NCBI GenBank assembly: GCA_035555675.1
Contig: DATMGH010000060.1
Span: 1-64,000 of the forward strand
Length of the DNA stretch: 64,000 nucleotides
Origin: Solirubrobacter sp035555675
GTDB lineage: Bacteria > Actinomycetota > Thermoleophilia > Solirubrobacterales > Solirubrobacteraceae
Reading direction: 5' to 3'
Both the position numbers and the translations under genes were made by a program. Positions 32,094 to 39,799 of this stretch are shown here, piece after piece; within the stretch, counting starts at the first letter, position 1, and each line of letters starts with the position of its first letter. The notes beneath the pieces are model-generated. The model was not told the DNA's origin. It saw only the letters and a list, made by a program, of their open reading frames with translations, and searched no databases.

Positions 32094-34045
32094 AGGCCGC
32101 CCTGCTCAAGCTCGACCCGCGGCACATGATCCGCAACCCGGTGATGTTCGTGGTCGAGATCGGCGCCGCGATCACCACGGTCAGCTGGATCGCCGGGCCC
32201 GGCTGGTTCCCGCTGACGATCGCGATCTGGCTGTGGCTGACGGTGCTGTTCGGCAACTACGCCGAAGCGCTGGCGGAAGGCCGCGGGCAGGCGCAGGCGC
32301 GCGCGCTGCGCGCCATGCGCGCCGACACCGTCGCCCATCTGCGCGACGGCGGCGACGTGCCCGCCGCCGAGCTGCACCGCGGCGACGTGGTCGTCGTCGC
32401 CGCCGGCGAGGTGATCCCCGGCGACGGCACCGTGATCGAAGGCATCGCGTCCGTCGACGAGTCGGCGATCACCGGCGAGTCGGCGCCGGTGATCCGCGAG
32501 TCCGGCGGCGACCGCAGCGCGGTCACCGGCGGCACGCGCGTGCTCTCGGACCGGATCGTGATCGAGATCACCCAGGAGCCCGGCGAGTCGTTCCTGGACC
32601 GGATGATCACGCTCGTCGAGGGCGCCGACCGGCGCAAGACCCCGAACGAGATCGCGCTCTCGATCCTGCTCGCCGGAATGACGATCATCTTCCTGGCCGT
32701 GGTCGTGACGCTGCGCCCGTTCGCGCACTACGCCGGCACCAACGTGCCGCTCACGATGCTGGTCGCGCTGCTGGTGGCGCTGATCCCGACCACGATCGGG
32801 GCGCTGCTGAGCGCGATCGGCATCGCCGGCATGGACCGGTTGGTGCGCCGCAACGTGCTCGCGCTCAGCGGCCGGGCGGTCGAAGCGTCCGGCGACGTCG
32901 ACGTGCTGCTGCTGGACAAGACCGGCACGATCACGCTCGGCAACCGGCAGGCGGCCGCGCTGGAGCCGATGCCGGGCGTCACCGAGGCCGAGCTGGCCGA
33001 GGCCGCGCAGTACGCGTCGCTGGCCGACGAGACGCCGGAAGGCCGCTCGATCGTCGTGCTGGCCAAGCGCTACGGGATCCGCGAGCACGCGTTCGACGCG
33101 CTCGACGCCCGGTTCGTCCCGTTCAGCGCGCAGACGCGGATGAGCGGCGTGGACCTCAACGGCTCGCGCCTGCGCAAGGGCGCGGGCGACGCGGTGATCC
33201 GGTTCGTGCACGAGGAGGGCGGGGAGACGCCGCCGGAGTTGGCGGCGGCGCTCGACCGCATCGCGCGCGCCGGGTCGACGCCGCTGGCCGTGGCCCGCGA
33301 CAGCCAGGTGCTGGGCGTGATCGAGCTCTCCGACGTGGTCAAGGAGGGCATGCGCGAGCGCTTCGACCGCCTGCGCCGGATGGGCATCCGCACGATCATG
33401 GTCACGGGCGACAACCCGCTCACGGCGGCCAAGATCGCCGCCGAGGCGGGCGTCGACGACTTCCTGGCCGAAGCGACCCCGGAGGCCAAGCTGGAGCTGA
33501 TCCGCGCCCAGCAGGCCGGCGGCCGGCTGGTGGCGATGACCGGTGACGGCACCAACGACGCGCCCGCGCTCGCGCAGGCCGACGTCGGCGTCGCGATGAA
33601 CACCGGCACCCAGGCGGCGCGCGAAGCCGGCAACATGGTCGACCTCGACTCCAACCCGACCAAGCTGATCGAGATCGTCGAAGTGGGCAAGCAGCTGCTG
33701 ATCACGCGCGGCGCGCTGACCACGTTCTCGCTCGCCAACGACGTCGCCAAGTACTTCGCGATCCTGCCGGCGATCTTCGCGTCCACCTACGGCGGCGCGC
33801 TCGACGGCCTGAACGTCATGCACCTCGGCACGCCGCAGTCGGCGATCGTCTCGGCGATCGTCTTCAACGCGCAGATCATCCCGCTGCTGGTCCCGCTGGC
33901 GCTGCGCGGCGTCCGCTACCGGCCAGTCGGCGCGACCGCGCTGCTGCGGCGCAACCTGCTGATCTACGGGCTCGGCGGCCTGATCGCGCCGTTCGCCGGG
34001 ATCAAGCTGATCGACCTCGTCGTCCACAACCTCCTGGGGGCGTGA
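32090..34045 (+). CDS. kdpB: Potassium-transporting P-type ATPase subunit B
   Basis: The 651-residue catalytic subunit that hydrolyses ATP for potassium import. The actuator motif is DESAITGESAPV, the phosphorylation site Asp276 in LLLDKTGTITLGN, the nucleotide-domain motif FSAQTRMSGVDL, and the hinge MTGDGTNDAPALAQADVGVA. The C-terminal helices (SLANDVAKYFAILPAIF) are typical of KdpB. It is slightly shorter than the E. coli protein because the N-terminus is trimmed. It overlaps kdpC by 4 nt (ATGA) and the split kdpD gene by 4 nt (GTGA). Confidence 0.97.
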   Translation: MKAALLKLDPRHMIRNPVMFVVEIGAAITTVSWIAGPGWFPLTIAIWLWLTVLFGNYAEALAEGRGQAQARALRAMRADTVAHLRDGGDVPAAELHRGDVVVVAAGEVIPGDGTVIEGIASVDESAITGESAPVIRESGGDRSAVTGGTRVLSDRIVIEITQEPGESFLDRMITLVEGADRRKTPNEIALSILLAGMTIIFLAVVVTLRPFAHYAGTNVPLTMLVALLVALIPTTIGALLSAIGIAGMDRLVRRNVLALSGRAVEASGDVDVLLLDKTGTITLGNRQAAALEPMPGVTEAELAEAAQYASLADETPEGRSIVVLAKRYGIREHAFDALDARFVPFSAQTRMSGVDLNGSRLRKGAGDAVIRFVHEEGGETPPELAAALDRIARAGSTPLAVARDSQVLGVIELSDVVKEGMRERFDRLRRMGIRTIMVTGDNPLTAAKIAAEAGVDDFLAEATPEAKLELIRAQQAGGRLVAMTGDGTNDAPALAQADVGVAMNTGTQAAREAGNMVDLDSNPTKLIEIVEVGKQLLITRGALTTFSLANDVAKYFAILPAIFASTYGGALDGLNVMHLGTPQSAIVSAIVFNAQIIPLLVPLALRGVRYRPVGATALLRRNLLIYGLGGLIAPFAGIKLIDLVVHNLLGA

Positions 34046-35115
34046 CCGGTCACCACAAGGTCTTCCTCGGTATGGCCGCGGGCGTCGGCAAGACGTTCCG
34101 CATGCTCGCGGAGGGGCGGGGCGAGCGGGACGCGGGACGCGACGTCGTGATCGGCTACCTGGAGCCGCACGGGCGCGCCGAGACCGAGGCGCAGGCGGCG
34201 GGGCTGGAGCAGATCCCGCCCCGGACCGTGCGCCACCGCGACGTCGCGGTGCGCGAGCTCGACCTGCCGGCGGTGCTGGTACGCGCCCCGGCGGTGTGCC
34301 TGATCGACGAGCTGGCGCACACCAACGCGCCGGGCCTCGAGCATGGCAAGCGCTACGAGGACGTGGCCGACGTGCTCGCCGCCGGCATCGACGTGTTCTC
34401 GACGGTCAACGTCCAGCACCTGGAGTCGCTCAACGACCAGGTCGCGGAGCTGACCGGCGTGCGCGTGCGCGAGACGTTCCCGGACCGCGTGCTGGCGGGC
34501 GCCGACGAGGTCGTGCTGGTGGACCTGACGCCGGCGGCGCTGATCGAGCGCCTGCGGGCGGGCAAGGTGTACGCGGCCGAGCGCGTCCCGGCGGCGCTCA
34601 ACGGCTTCTTCCGCGTCGAGAACCTGGAGGCGCTGCGCGAGATCGCGCTGCGCCAGGTGGCCGAGGACGTCGAGGCGCGGCGCCAGCGCGAGCTGCCGTC
34701 GCGCCGGCTGGACCGCGCGGTCGGCGAGCGGCTGCTGGCGCTCGTCAGCCCGCACCCGGAGGCGCAGCGGATCGTGCGGCGCGCGTGGCGCTCGGCCCAG
34801 CGGCTCGGCGCGGAGCTCGACGTGCTGATCGTGCTGGGACCTTCGCCGTCGGCCGCCGAGCGCGAGCAGGTCGGCGCGTTCCGGCGGCTCGGGGCGCTGC
34901 TCGGCGCGCACGTGCTGGTCGAGCAGGGCGAGGACGTGGTCGCCGTGGCGGCGCGCGTGGCGCGCGAGCGGCGCTCGACCTACGTGCTGATGGGTGCGCC
35001 GGCGCCGCGGCGGGGGCTGCGCCGGCTCGGGGAGCCGCTGACCGACCGGCTCCTGCGCGCGCTGCCCGGCGTCGACGTACGGATCGTCGCCGACCGCTCG
35101 GGGTGCGAGCGATGA
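34042..35115 (+). CDS. kdpD: Stand-alone KdpD N-terminal sensor domain (KdpD + USP)
   Basis: A 357-residue soluble protein equal to the cytoplasmic N-terminal half of KdpD. Walker A is FLGMAAGVGKTFRML (Gly10-Thr18), Walker B is VCLIDELAHTNAPG, and the family motifs IDVFSTVNVQHLESLND and FPDRVLAGADEVVLVDLTP are present. Residues about 240-350 are a universal-stress-protein-like domain. There is no membrane segment or kinase domain; those are in the separate protein at 27868-29214. GTG 34042 overlaps the kdpB stop. Both halves are in one operon, so they probably act together, but where the junction falls functionally is unknown. Confidence 0.93.
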   Translation: MTGHHKVFLGMAAGVGKTFRMLAEGRGERDAGRDVVIGYLEPHGRAETEAQAAGLEQIPPRTVRHRDVAVRELDLPAVLVRAPAVCLIDELAHTNAPGLEHGKRYEDVADVLAAGIDVFSTVNVQHLESLNDQVAELTGVRVRETFPDRVLAGADEVVLVDLTPAALIERLRAGKVYAAERVPAALNGFFRVENLEALREIALRQVAEDVEARRQRELPSRRLDRAVGERLLALVSPHPEAQRIVRRAWRSAQRLGAELDVLIVLGPSPSAAEREQVGAFRRLGALLGAHVLVEQGEDVVAVAARVARERRSTYVLMGAPAPRRGLRRLGEPLTDRLLRALPGVDVRIVADRSGCER

Positions 35116-35633
35116 TCGAGGCGCTGCTGGGCGGGCTCGTGGGCGTCGTGGCGGCGCTGCTGCTGGTGCTGGTGCGCCGCCGGCGCGCGGTCACGCCCTC
35201 CAAGCGGCGGATCCTGTTCCCGTACGTCGGTACGCAGCTGTCGCCGGCGGCGCTCGACGCCGCGCTGCGCAACGCCCGCGTGGAGCATGCGACGCTGGTC
35301 CCGGCCTACCTCGCCCCCGTCCCGCTCACGCTGCCGCTGGACGCGCCGATCCCGGGCCAGTGCACGCGCGCGTTCGAGCTGCAGGAGGCGATCGAGCGCC
35401 GCGCGGCCGCGGCGGGCGTGGCGGTCGACGAGCGCATCGGCCCGGGCCGGACGGTGCGCCACGCGCTGCGGCAGCTGCTCGAGCAGGAGCGCTACGACCG
35501 CATCGTCGTGGCCGCGGCGACCGCGCACTCCGACGGGCTCAGTGCGGCGGACGTCGCGTGGCTGCTCGAGCACGCGCCCGGCGAGGTCGTGGTCCTCCGT
35601 CCGGCAAACGACGCTGCGCTCGCGCCCGTGTGA
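35112..35633 (+). CDS. Membrane-anchored universal-stress-protein-like protein
   Basis: A 173-residue protein: one N-terminal transmembrane helix (LLGGLVGVVAALLLVLV) followed by RRRR and a UspA-like domain. Recognisable strands are KRRILFPYVG, HATLVPAYLAPV and RYDRIVVAAATAH, and the domain ends EVVVLRPAND. The nucleotide-binding GxxG motif of ATP-binding Usp proteins is not clear. It overlaps the kdpD' stop by 4 nt and so belongs to the kdp operon. A USP domain tethered to the membrane in this position may substitute for part of the missing fusion in the split KdpD; that is inference. Confidence 0.75.
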   Translation: MIEALLGGLVGVVAALLLVLVRRRRAVTPSKRRILFPYVGTQLSPAALDAALRNARVEHATLVPAYLAPVPLTLPLDAPIPGQCTRAFELQEAIERRAAAAGVAVDERIGPGRTVRHALRQLLEQERYDRIVVAAATAHSDGLSAADVAWLLEHAPGEVVVLRPANDAALAPV

Positions 35634-35679
35634 GGCGAGGAGTATGGTTTTTTACACTGTGTTTGTTGAAAATAACCAC

Positions 35680-35892
35680 ATGGAGCCGGATCGGGGCTCG
35701 ATCGCGCTGATGATGTTCCTCGGCGCGGTCCTGCTCGTCGTGATCGCGGTCGTCGTGGTCGGCGCGGTGGACCGCTGGTGGGTGCTTGCGCCGGTCATGT
35801 TCATCGACTTCGGCGCCACCGCCAGCGTGCTGCGGATGATCGGCCGCCTGCTGAGCGACGACGGCGACGAGCCGGACGGCGCCAACGACTAA
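35680..35892 (+). CDS. Small two-helix membrane protein of unknown function
   Basis: A 70-residue product: MEPDRG, then hydrophobic helices at about 8-30 (IALMMFLGAVLLVVIAVVVV) and 33-50, and an acidic tail. The frame could begin at ATG 35644, which has GAGG 8 nt ahead, but codons 35644-35679 are A+T-rich (TTT, GTT, ACT, GAA, AAT) and unlike the genes around them, so I read that stretch as control sequence and start at 35680. It lies 46 bp after the kdp-operon stop and its last 4 bp overlap the convergent iron-binding lipoprotein gene. I do not recognise the family. Confidence 0.6.
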   Translation: MEPDRGSIALMMFLGAVLLVVIAVVVVGAVDRWWVLAPVMFIDFGATASVLRMIGRLLSDDGDEPDGAND

Positions 35893-36911
35893 CGCTCGTC
35901 CGTCGGCGTGCCGGGGTCGCCGTCGGCGGCCGCGGCCAGCCGCGGCACGAGCTCCTTCAGCAGCCCGGGCATGCTGAGCACCGACGGGAACGACGTCGCC
36001 TCGTAGACGCGGTCCTTGGGGCCGATGAACACGTCGCGCCCCTCCTTGTGCACGCGCAGCTTGGCGTACACCGGGTTGGCCCCGAGCTGCTTCACCGTCC
36101 GATCGCCGTCGGCGAACCACACGAGCGTGCCGACGTCGATCGCGTCCACCTTCTCGTCGGACAGCTGCCCGCCGAACTCGTTCGGGAACGCGTCGCGCAG
36201 CGCCTGTGGATACGTGAAGCCGAGGTCCTCGAGCATGCGCGTCCGGACGTCCTGGGGCCCGTAGACGAAGATGCCCTGGTAGTCGGAGACGTTCGCGGCG
36301 GTCTGGCCCTTGAACTCGGGGTGCGCGGCGGCCGCGTCGGCGATCAGCTGCTCGGTCTTCGCCACCAGCTCGTGGGCCCGCTTGGGCTCGCCGACCGCCT
36401 GGCCGGCGATCTCGGTCTCCTCCTGCCACGACGAGCCGTAGTCGACCTCGCCCTTCGGGTGCGCGACGACCGGCGCGAGCTTCGACAGCGCGTCGTACTC
36501 CTTCTTGGTCATGCCGGAGTAGATGCCGAGGATCAGGTCGGGCCGCTGCGCGGCGACGCGCTCGATCTCGATGCCGTCGGTGTTCTTGAGCACGGCCGGG
36601 AGCTTCGCGTCGCCGAGCGCGGCCTTCGCCCACGGGAAGATCGCGCCCGGATGGTTGCCGTACCACTCGGTGGTGGCGACCGGCACGACGCCGAGCGCCA
36701 GCAGCGCGTCCTGCTCGCGCAGGCCCACGACGACGACGCGCTGGGGCGCCCGCTCGATCGTCGTCGATCCGAACTCGTGCTTGATCGTGACCGGGAACGC
36801 GCCAGGCTCGGCGTTTCCGGCGCTCCGTCCGGGGGAAGCGGTGTTCTCGGTGGTGCCGCACGCAGCCGACAGCAGCGCGGCGGCCAGGAAGGGAACCAGG
36901 CTCAGGCGCAT
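35889..36911 (-). CDS. Iron-siderophore ABC transporter substrate-binding lipoprotein
   Basis: A 340-residue FecB/FepB-type binding protein. It has a lipoprotein signal with lipobox LSAAC (Cys18) and a mature periplasmic-binding fold: VTIKHEFGSTTIERAPQRVV, LGVVPVATTEWYG, AQRPDLILGIYSGMTKKEYD and VWFADGDRTVKQL. Two-domain proteins of this class bind ferric siderophores outside the membrane and deliver them to FecCD permeases. Start ATG 36911 lies 10 nt after TAGGAT (leaderless). It is transcribed away from the permease operon at 36964 across a shared iron-box-like region, so both arms of the importer are probably controlled together. Confidence 0.92.
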   Translation of the reverse strand: MRLSLVPFLAAALLSAACGTTENTASPGRSAGNAEPGAFPVTIKHEFGSTTIERAPQRVVVVGLREQDALLALGVVPVATTEWYGNHPGAIFPWAKAALGDAKLPAVLKNTDGIEIERVAAQRPDLILGIYSGMTKKEYDALSKLAPVVAHPKGEVDYGSSWQEETEIAGQAVGEPKRAHELVAKTEQLIADAAAAHPEFKGQTAANVSDYQGIFVYGPQDVRTRMLEDLGFTYPQALRDAFPNEFGGQLSDEKVDAIDVGTLVWFADGDRTVKQLGANPVYAKLRVHKEGRDVFIGPKDRVYEATSFPSVLSMPGLLKELVPRLAAAADGDPGTPTDER

Positions 36912-36914
36912 GTA

Positions 36915-36952
36915 TTAGGCAATCCTAACAGCGGCACGCGTCGTGTTAGGGT
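36915..36952. promoter_or_regulatory. Divergent iron-box-like operator with two -10 boxes
   Basis: TTAGG-CAAT-CCTAA (36915-36928) is an inverted repeat of the half-site used by DtxR/IdeR regulators (TTAGG...CCTAA), though shorter than the usual 19-bp box. A second inverted repeat pairs CCTAACA (36924-36930) with TGTTAGG (36944-36950). TGTTAGG(A/G)T, containing the -10 boxes TAGGAT (36927-36922, minus) and TAGGGT (36947-36952, plus), faces each gene 10 and 11 nt before its ATG. Repressor binding would block both promoters. Confidence 0.6.
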
Positions 36953-36963
36953 CGCCGAACGCC

Positions 36964-38004
36964 ATGGAGCTTTACACGGTCATGAACCCGACCGTGACGC
37001 GGCGACGAGGTACGCGCTTGACGCGCGGTGCCGGTCTCGTGATCGCGGCCGGCGTGCTCGCGTGCGCGGCGCTGGCGAGCCTCGCTATCGGCGCGCGGTC
37101 GATCCCGCCCGGCGACGTCGTCCACGCGCTGCTGCACGGCGGCTCGACGCCCGACGACGCGATCGTCCGCGGCCTGCGCGTGCCGCGCACGCTGCTCGGG
37201 ATCGCGGTCGGCGCCGCGCTCGGCGTCGGCGGCGCGCTGATGCAGGCGCTCACGCGCAACCCGCTTGCCGATCCCGGGCTGCTCGGCGTCAACGCCGGCG
37301 CGTCCACCGCGGTGGTGGTCGCGCTCGCGCTCGGCCTCGCCGGCGCCGCCTCGTCGGTCTGGTTCGCGTTCGCCGGCGCCGCGATCGCGTCAACCGCGGT
37401 GTACGCGATCGGCAGCGCGGGCCGCGGCGGCGCGACGCCCGTGCGCCTGGCGCTCGCCGGCGTCGCGATCACCGCGGCGCTGACCGCGATCATCTACGGC
37501 GTCGCGTTGACCGACCAGCGGCTGCTGCAGCGGTACGACTTCTGGGCGGTCGGCTCGCTCAGCGGGCGCGACCGGACGCAGCTGGAGGCGGTCGCGCCGT
37601 TCATCGCGCTCGGGATCGTGCTGGCGCTGGCGCTCGCCCGCGGGCTCAACGCGCTCGCGCTCGGCGACGAGGCGGCCCGCGCGCTCGGCGCCCGCGTCGG
37701 ACGCACGCGGATCGGCGGCGCGGTCGCGGTCACGCTGCTGTGCGGCGCCGCCACGGCGGCGGCCGGGCCGATGTACTTCCTCGGGCTGACGGTGCCGCAC
37801 GCGGCGCGCGCGCTGTGCGGCCCCGACCAGCGCTGGGTGCTGAGCTACTCCGCGCTCCTGGGCGCCGCGCTGATGCTGGTCGCCGACGTGATCGGGCGCG
37901 TGCTCGTACGACCCGGCGAGCTGCAGGCCGGGGTGATGATGGCCGTGATCGGCACGCCGCTGTTCATCGCGCTCGTACGCCGGAAGCGGATCGCGGCGCT
38001 GTGA
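36964..38004 (+). CDS. Iron-siderophore ABC transporter permease (FecCD), first
   Basis: A 346-residue membrane permease with about nine or ten helices. FecCD/BtuC hallmarks are the block LRVPRTLLGIAVGAALGVGGAL followed by MQALTRNPLADPGLLGVNAG, then LALGDEAARALGARVGRTR, the ATPase-contacting loop and PMYFLGLTVPHAAR. I choose ATG 36964 because TAGGGT lies 11 nt upstream, mirroring the divergent gene; GTG 36943 and ATG 36982 are alternatives. Its TGA overlaps the next permease start (GTGA). Confidence 0.92.
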   Translation: MELYTVMNPTVTRRRGTRLTRGAGLVIAAGVLACAALASLAIGARSIPPGDVVHALLHGGSTPDDAIVRGLRVPRTLLGIAVGAALGVGGALMQALTRNPLADPGLLGVNAGASTAVVVALALGLAGAASSVWFAFAGAAIASTAVYAIGSAGRGGATPVRLALAGVAITAALTAIIYGVALTDQRLLQRYDFWAVGSLSGRDRTQLEAVAPFIALGIVLALALARGLNALALGDEAARALGARVGRTRIGGAVAVTLLCGAATAAAGPMYFLGLTVPHAARALCGPDQRWVLSYSALLGAALMLVADVIGRVLVRPGELQAGVMMAVIGTPLFIALVRRKRIAAL

Positions 38005-39011
38005 CCGTCCGGCTCGGGAACGCGGTCTCGCTGCGCGTGCGCGCGCGGCCGCTGGTCGCGGCCGCCGGGCTGACGGGCGCCGTGCTCGCGCTCGCGGTGG
38101 TCGCGATCGGCACGGGCGACTTCCCGCTCGCGCCCGGCACCGTGGTGGGCGCGCTGCTCGGCGCCGCCGACCCGGGCGCCGAGCTGATCGTGCGCGAGCT
38201 GCGGGCGCCGCGGGTCGCGTGCGCGCTGCTGGTGGGCGGCGCGCTCGGGCTCTCCGGCGCGCTCTTCCAGTCGCTCACGCGCAACCCGCTCGGGTCCCCG
38301 GACATCGTCGGCTTCCCCCAGGGCGCCTCGGTCGGGGCGCTGATCGTGATCACGATCCTCGGCGGGTCCGGCGCGGTCGTGTCGGCGGGCGCGCTCGCGG
38401 GCGGCGCGGTCACGGCGCTGGCCGTGTACGCGCTGGCGTTCCGGCACGGCGGGACGTCGAGCTACCGGATCGTGCTGATCGGGATCGCGATCAGCTTCCT
38501 GCTGCTGTCGATCGTCCAGTACCTGCTCGCCCGGGCGCGGATCGAGGACGCCCAGGAGGCGACGCGCTGGCTGCTCGGCTCGCTCAACGGGCGCACGTGG
38601 GAGGACGCGCTGCCGCTCGCGCTCGCGCTGGCCGTGCTGGCGCCGCTGGCGGTGCCGGCCGCGCGTGTGCTGCGCGCGCTCGAGCTGGGCGACGACGCGG
38701 CGCACGCGCTCGGCGTGCGCGTCGAGCGGGCGCGGCTGGCGCTCGTCGGCCTGGCGGTCGCGCTGGTGTCGGTCGCGACGGTCGCGGTCGGGCCGATCGG
38801 GTTCGTCGCGCTGACCGCGCCGCAGATCGCGCGCCGCATCGCGCGCACGGCCGGCCTCCCGCTGGTGTGCGCGGCGCTGCTGGGCGCGGCGCTGACGCTC
38901 GCCGCCGACGTCGTGGGCCAGCGGCTCAGCCTCCCGGCCGGCGTGCTGACCGGCGCGTTCGGCGGGCTCTACCTGGCGTGGCTGCTGACGTGGGAATGGC
39001 GACGCGGATGA
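38001..39011 (+). CDS. Iron-siderophore ABC transporter permease (FecCD), second
   Basis: A 336-residue second FecCD-type permease, partner of the preceding one in a heterodimeric channel. It shows LRAPRVACALLVGGALGLSG, then ALFQSLTRNPLGSPDIVGF, the LELGDDAAHALGVRVERAR loop and GPIGFVALTAPQIAR. Start is GTG 38001, overlapping the upstream stop by 4 nt. The stop overlaps the ATPase gene in the same way. Confidence 0.92.
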   Translation: MTVRLGNAVSLRVRARPLVAAAGLTGAVLALAVVAIGTGDFPLAPGTVVGALLGAADPGAELIVRELRAPRVACALLVGGALGLSGALFQSLTRNPLGSPDIVGFPQGASVGALIVITILGGSGAVVSAGALAGGAVTALAVYALAFRHGGTSSYRIVLIGIAISFLLLSIVQYLLARARIEDAQEATRWLLGSLNGRTWEDALPLALALAVLAPLAVPAARVLRALELGDDAAHALGVRVERARLALVGLAVALVSVATVAVGPIGFVALTAPQIARRIARTAGLPLVCAALLGAALTLAADVVGQRLSLPAGVLTGAFGGLYLAWLLTWEWRRG

Positions 39012-39799
39012 GCTCGCTGCGGGCGGACGCGGTGACGCTGGCCTACGACCGGCGCGTCGTCGCCGAGGACCTGACGGTCGCGATCCCGGACGGCGGCTTC
39101 ACGGCGATCGTCGGCCCGAACGCGTGCGGCAAGTCGACCCTGCTGCGCGCGCTGGTGCGGATGCTCAAGCCGCGCGCCGGCCACGTGCTGCTCGACGGCG
39201 CGGAGATCTCGTCGCTGCCGACCAAGCGGGTCGCACGCCGGCTCGGGCTGCTGCCGCAGACGTCGATCGCGCCCGACGGGATCACGGTCGTCGACCTGGT
39301 CGCGCGCGGGCGGCACCCGTACCAGCGGCTGCTGCGGCAGTGGTCGCGCGAGGACGAGCGGGCGGTGCGCGCGGCGCTGGAGCGGACGCGGATCGCCGAC
39401 CTCGCCGACCGGCTCGTCGACGAGCTGTCGGGCGGGCAGCGCCAGCGCGTCTGGATCGCGATGGCGCTGGCGCAGGAGACGCCGCTGCTGCTGCTCGACG
39501 AGCCGATCACGTTCCTCGACATCGCGCACCAGGTGGAGGTGCTCGACCTGTGCGCGTCGCTGCACGCGCAGGGCCGGACGCTGGTGGCCGTCCTGCACGA
39601 CCTCAATCACGCCTGCCGGTACGCGACGCACCTGATCTTCATGCGCGACGGCGCGATCGTGGCCGAGGGCGCGCCGGCCGCGATCGTCACCGCGGAGCTG
39701 GTCGAAGCGGTCTTCGGGCTCGCCTGCCTGGTCGTGTCGTGCCCGGCGTCCGGCGCGCCGATGGTCGTGCCCGCGCCGCGGCGCGGCGTCAGCGCTTGA
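39008..39799 (+). CDS. Iron-siderophore ABC transporter ATP-binding protein (FecE-like)
   Basis: A 263-residue ABC ATPase. Walker A is GPNACGKST (36-44), the Q-loop lies in LGLLPQTSIAPDG, the signature is ELSGGQRQRVWIAMAL, Walker B LLLLDEPITFLD and the switch His is in VAVLHDLNHACRYA. The sequence matches FecE/FepC-type importer ATPases, including VARGRHPYQ before the signature. ATG 39008 overlaps the permease stop; ATG 38996 in frame is an alternative. The gene ends 11 bp inside the convergent DyP peroxidase gene. Confidence 0.94.
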   Translation: MSSLRADAVTLAYDRRVVAEDLTVAIPDGGFTAIVGPNACGKSTLLRALVRMLKPRAGHVLLDGAEISSLPTKRVARRLGLLPQTSIAPDGITVVDLVARGRHPYQRLLRQWSREDERAVRAALERTRIADLADRLVDELSGGQRQRVWIAMALAQETPLLLLDEPITFLDIAHQVEVLDLCASLHAQGRTLVAVLHDLNHACRYATHLIFMRDGAIVAEGAPAAIVTAELVEAVFGLACLVVSCPASGAPMVVPAPRRGVSA

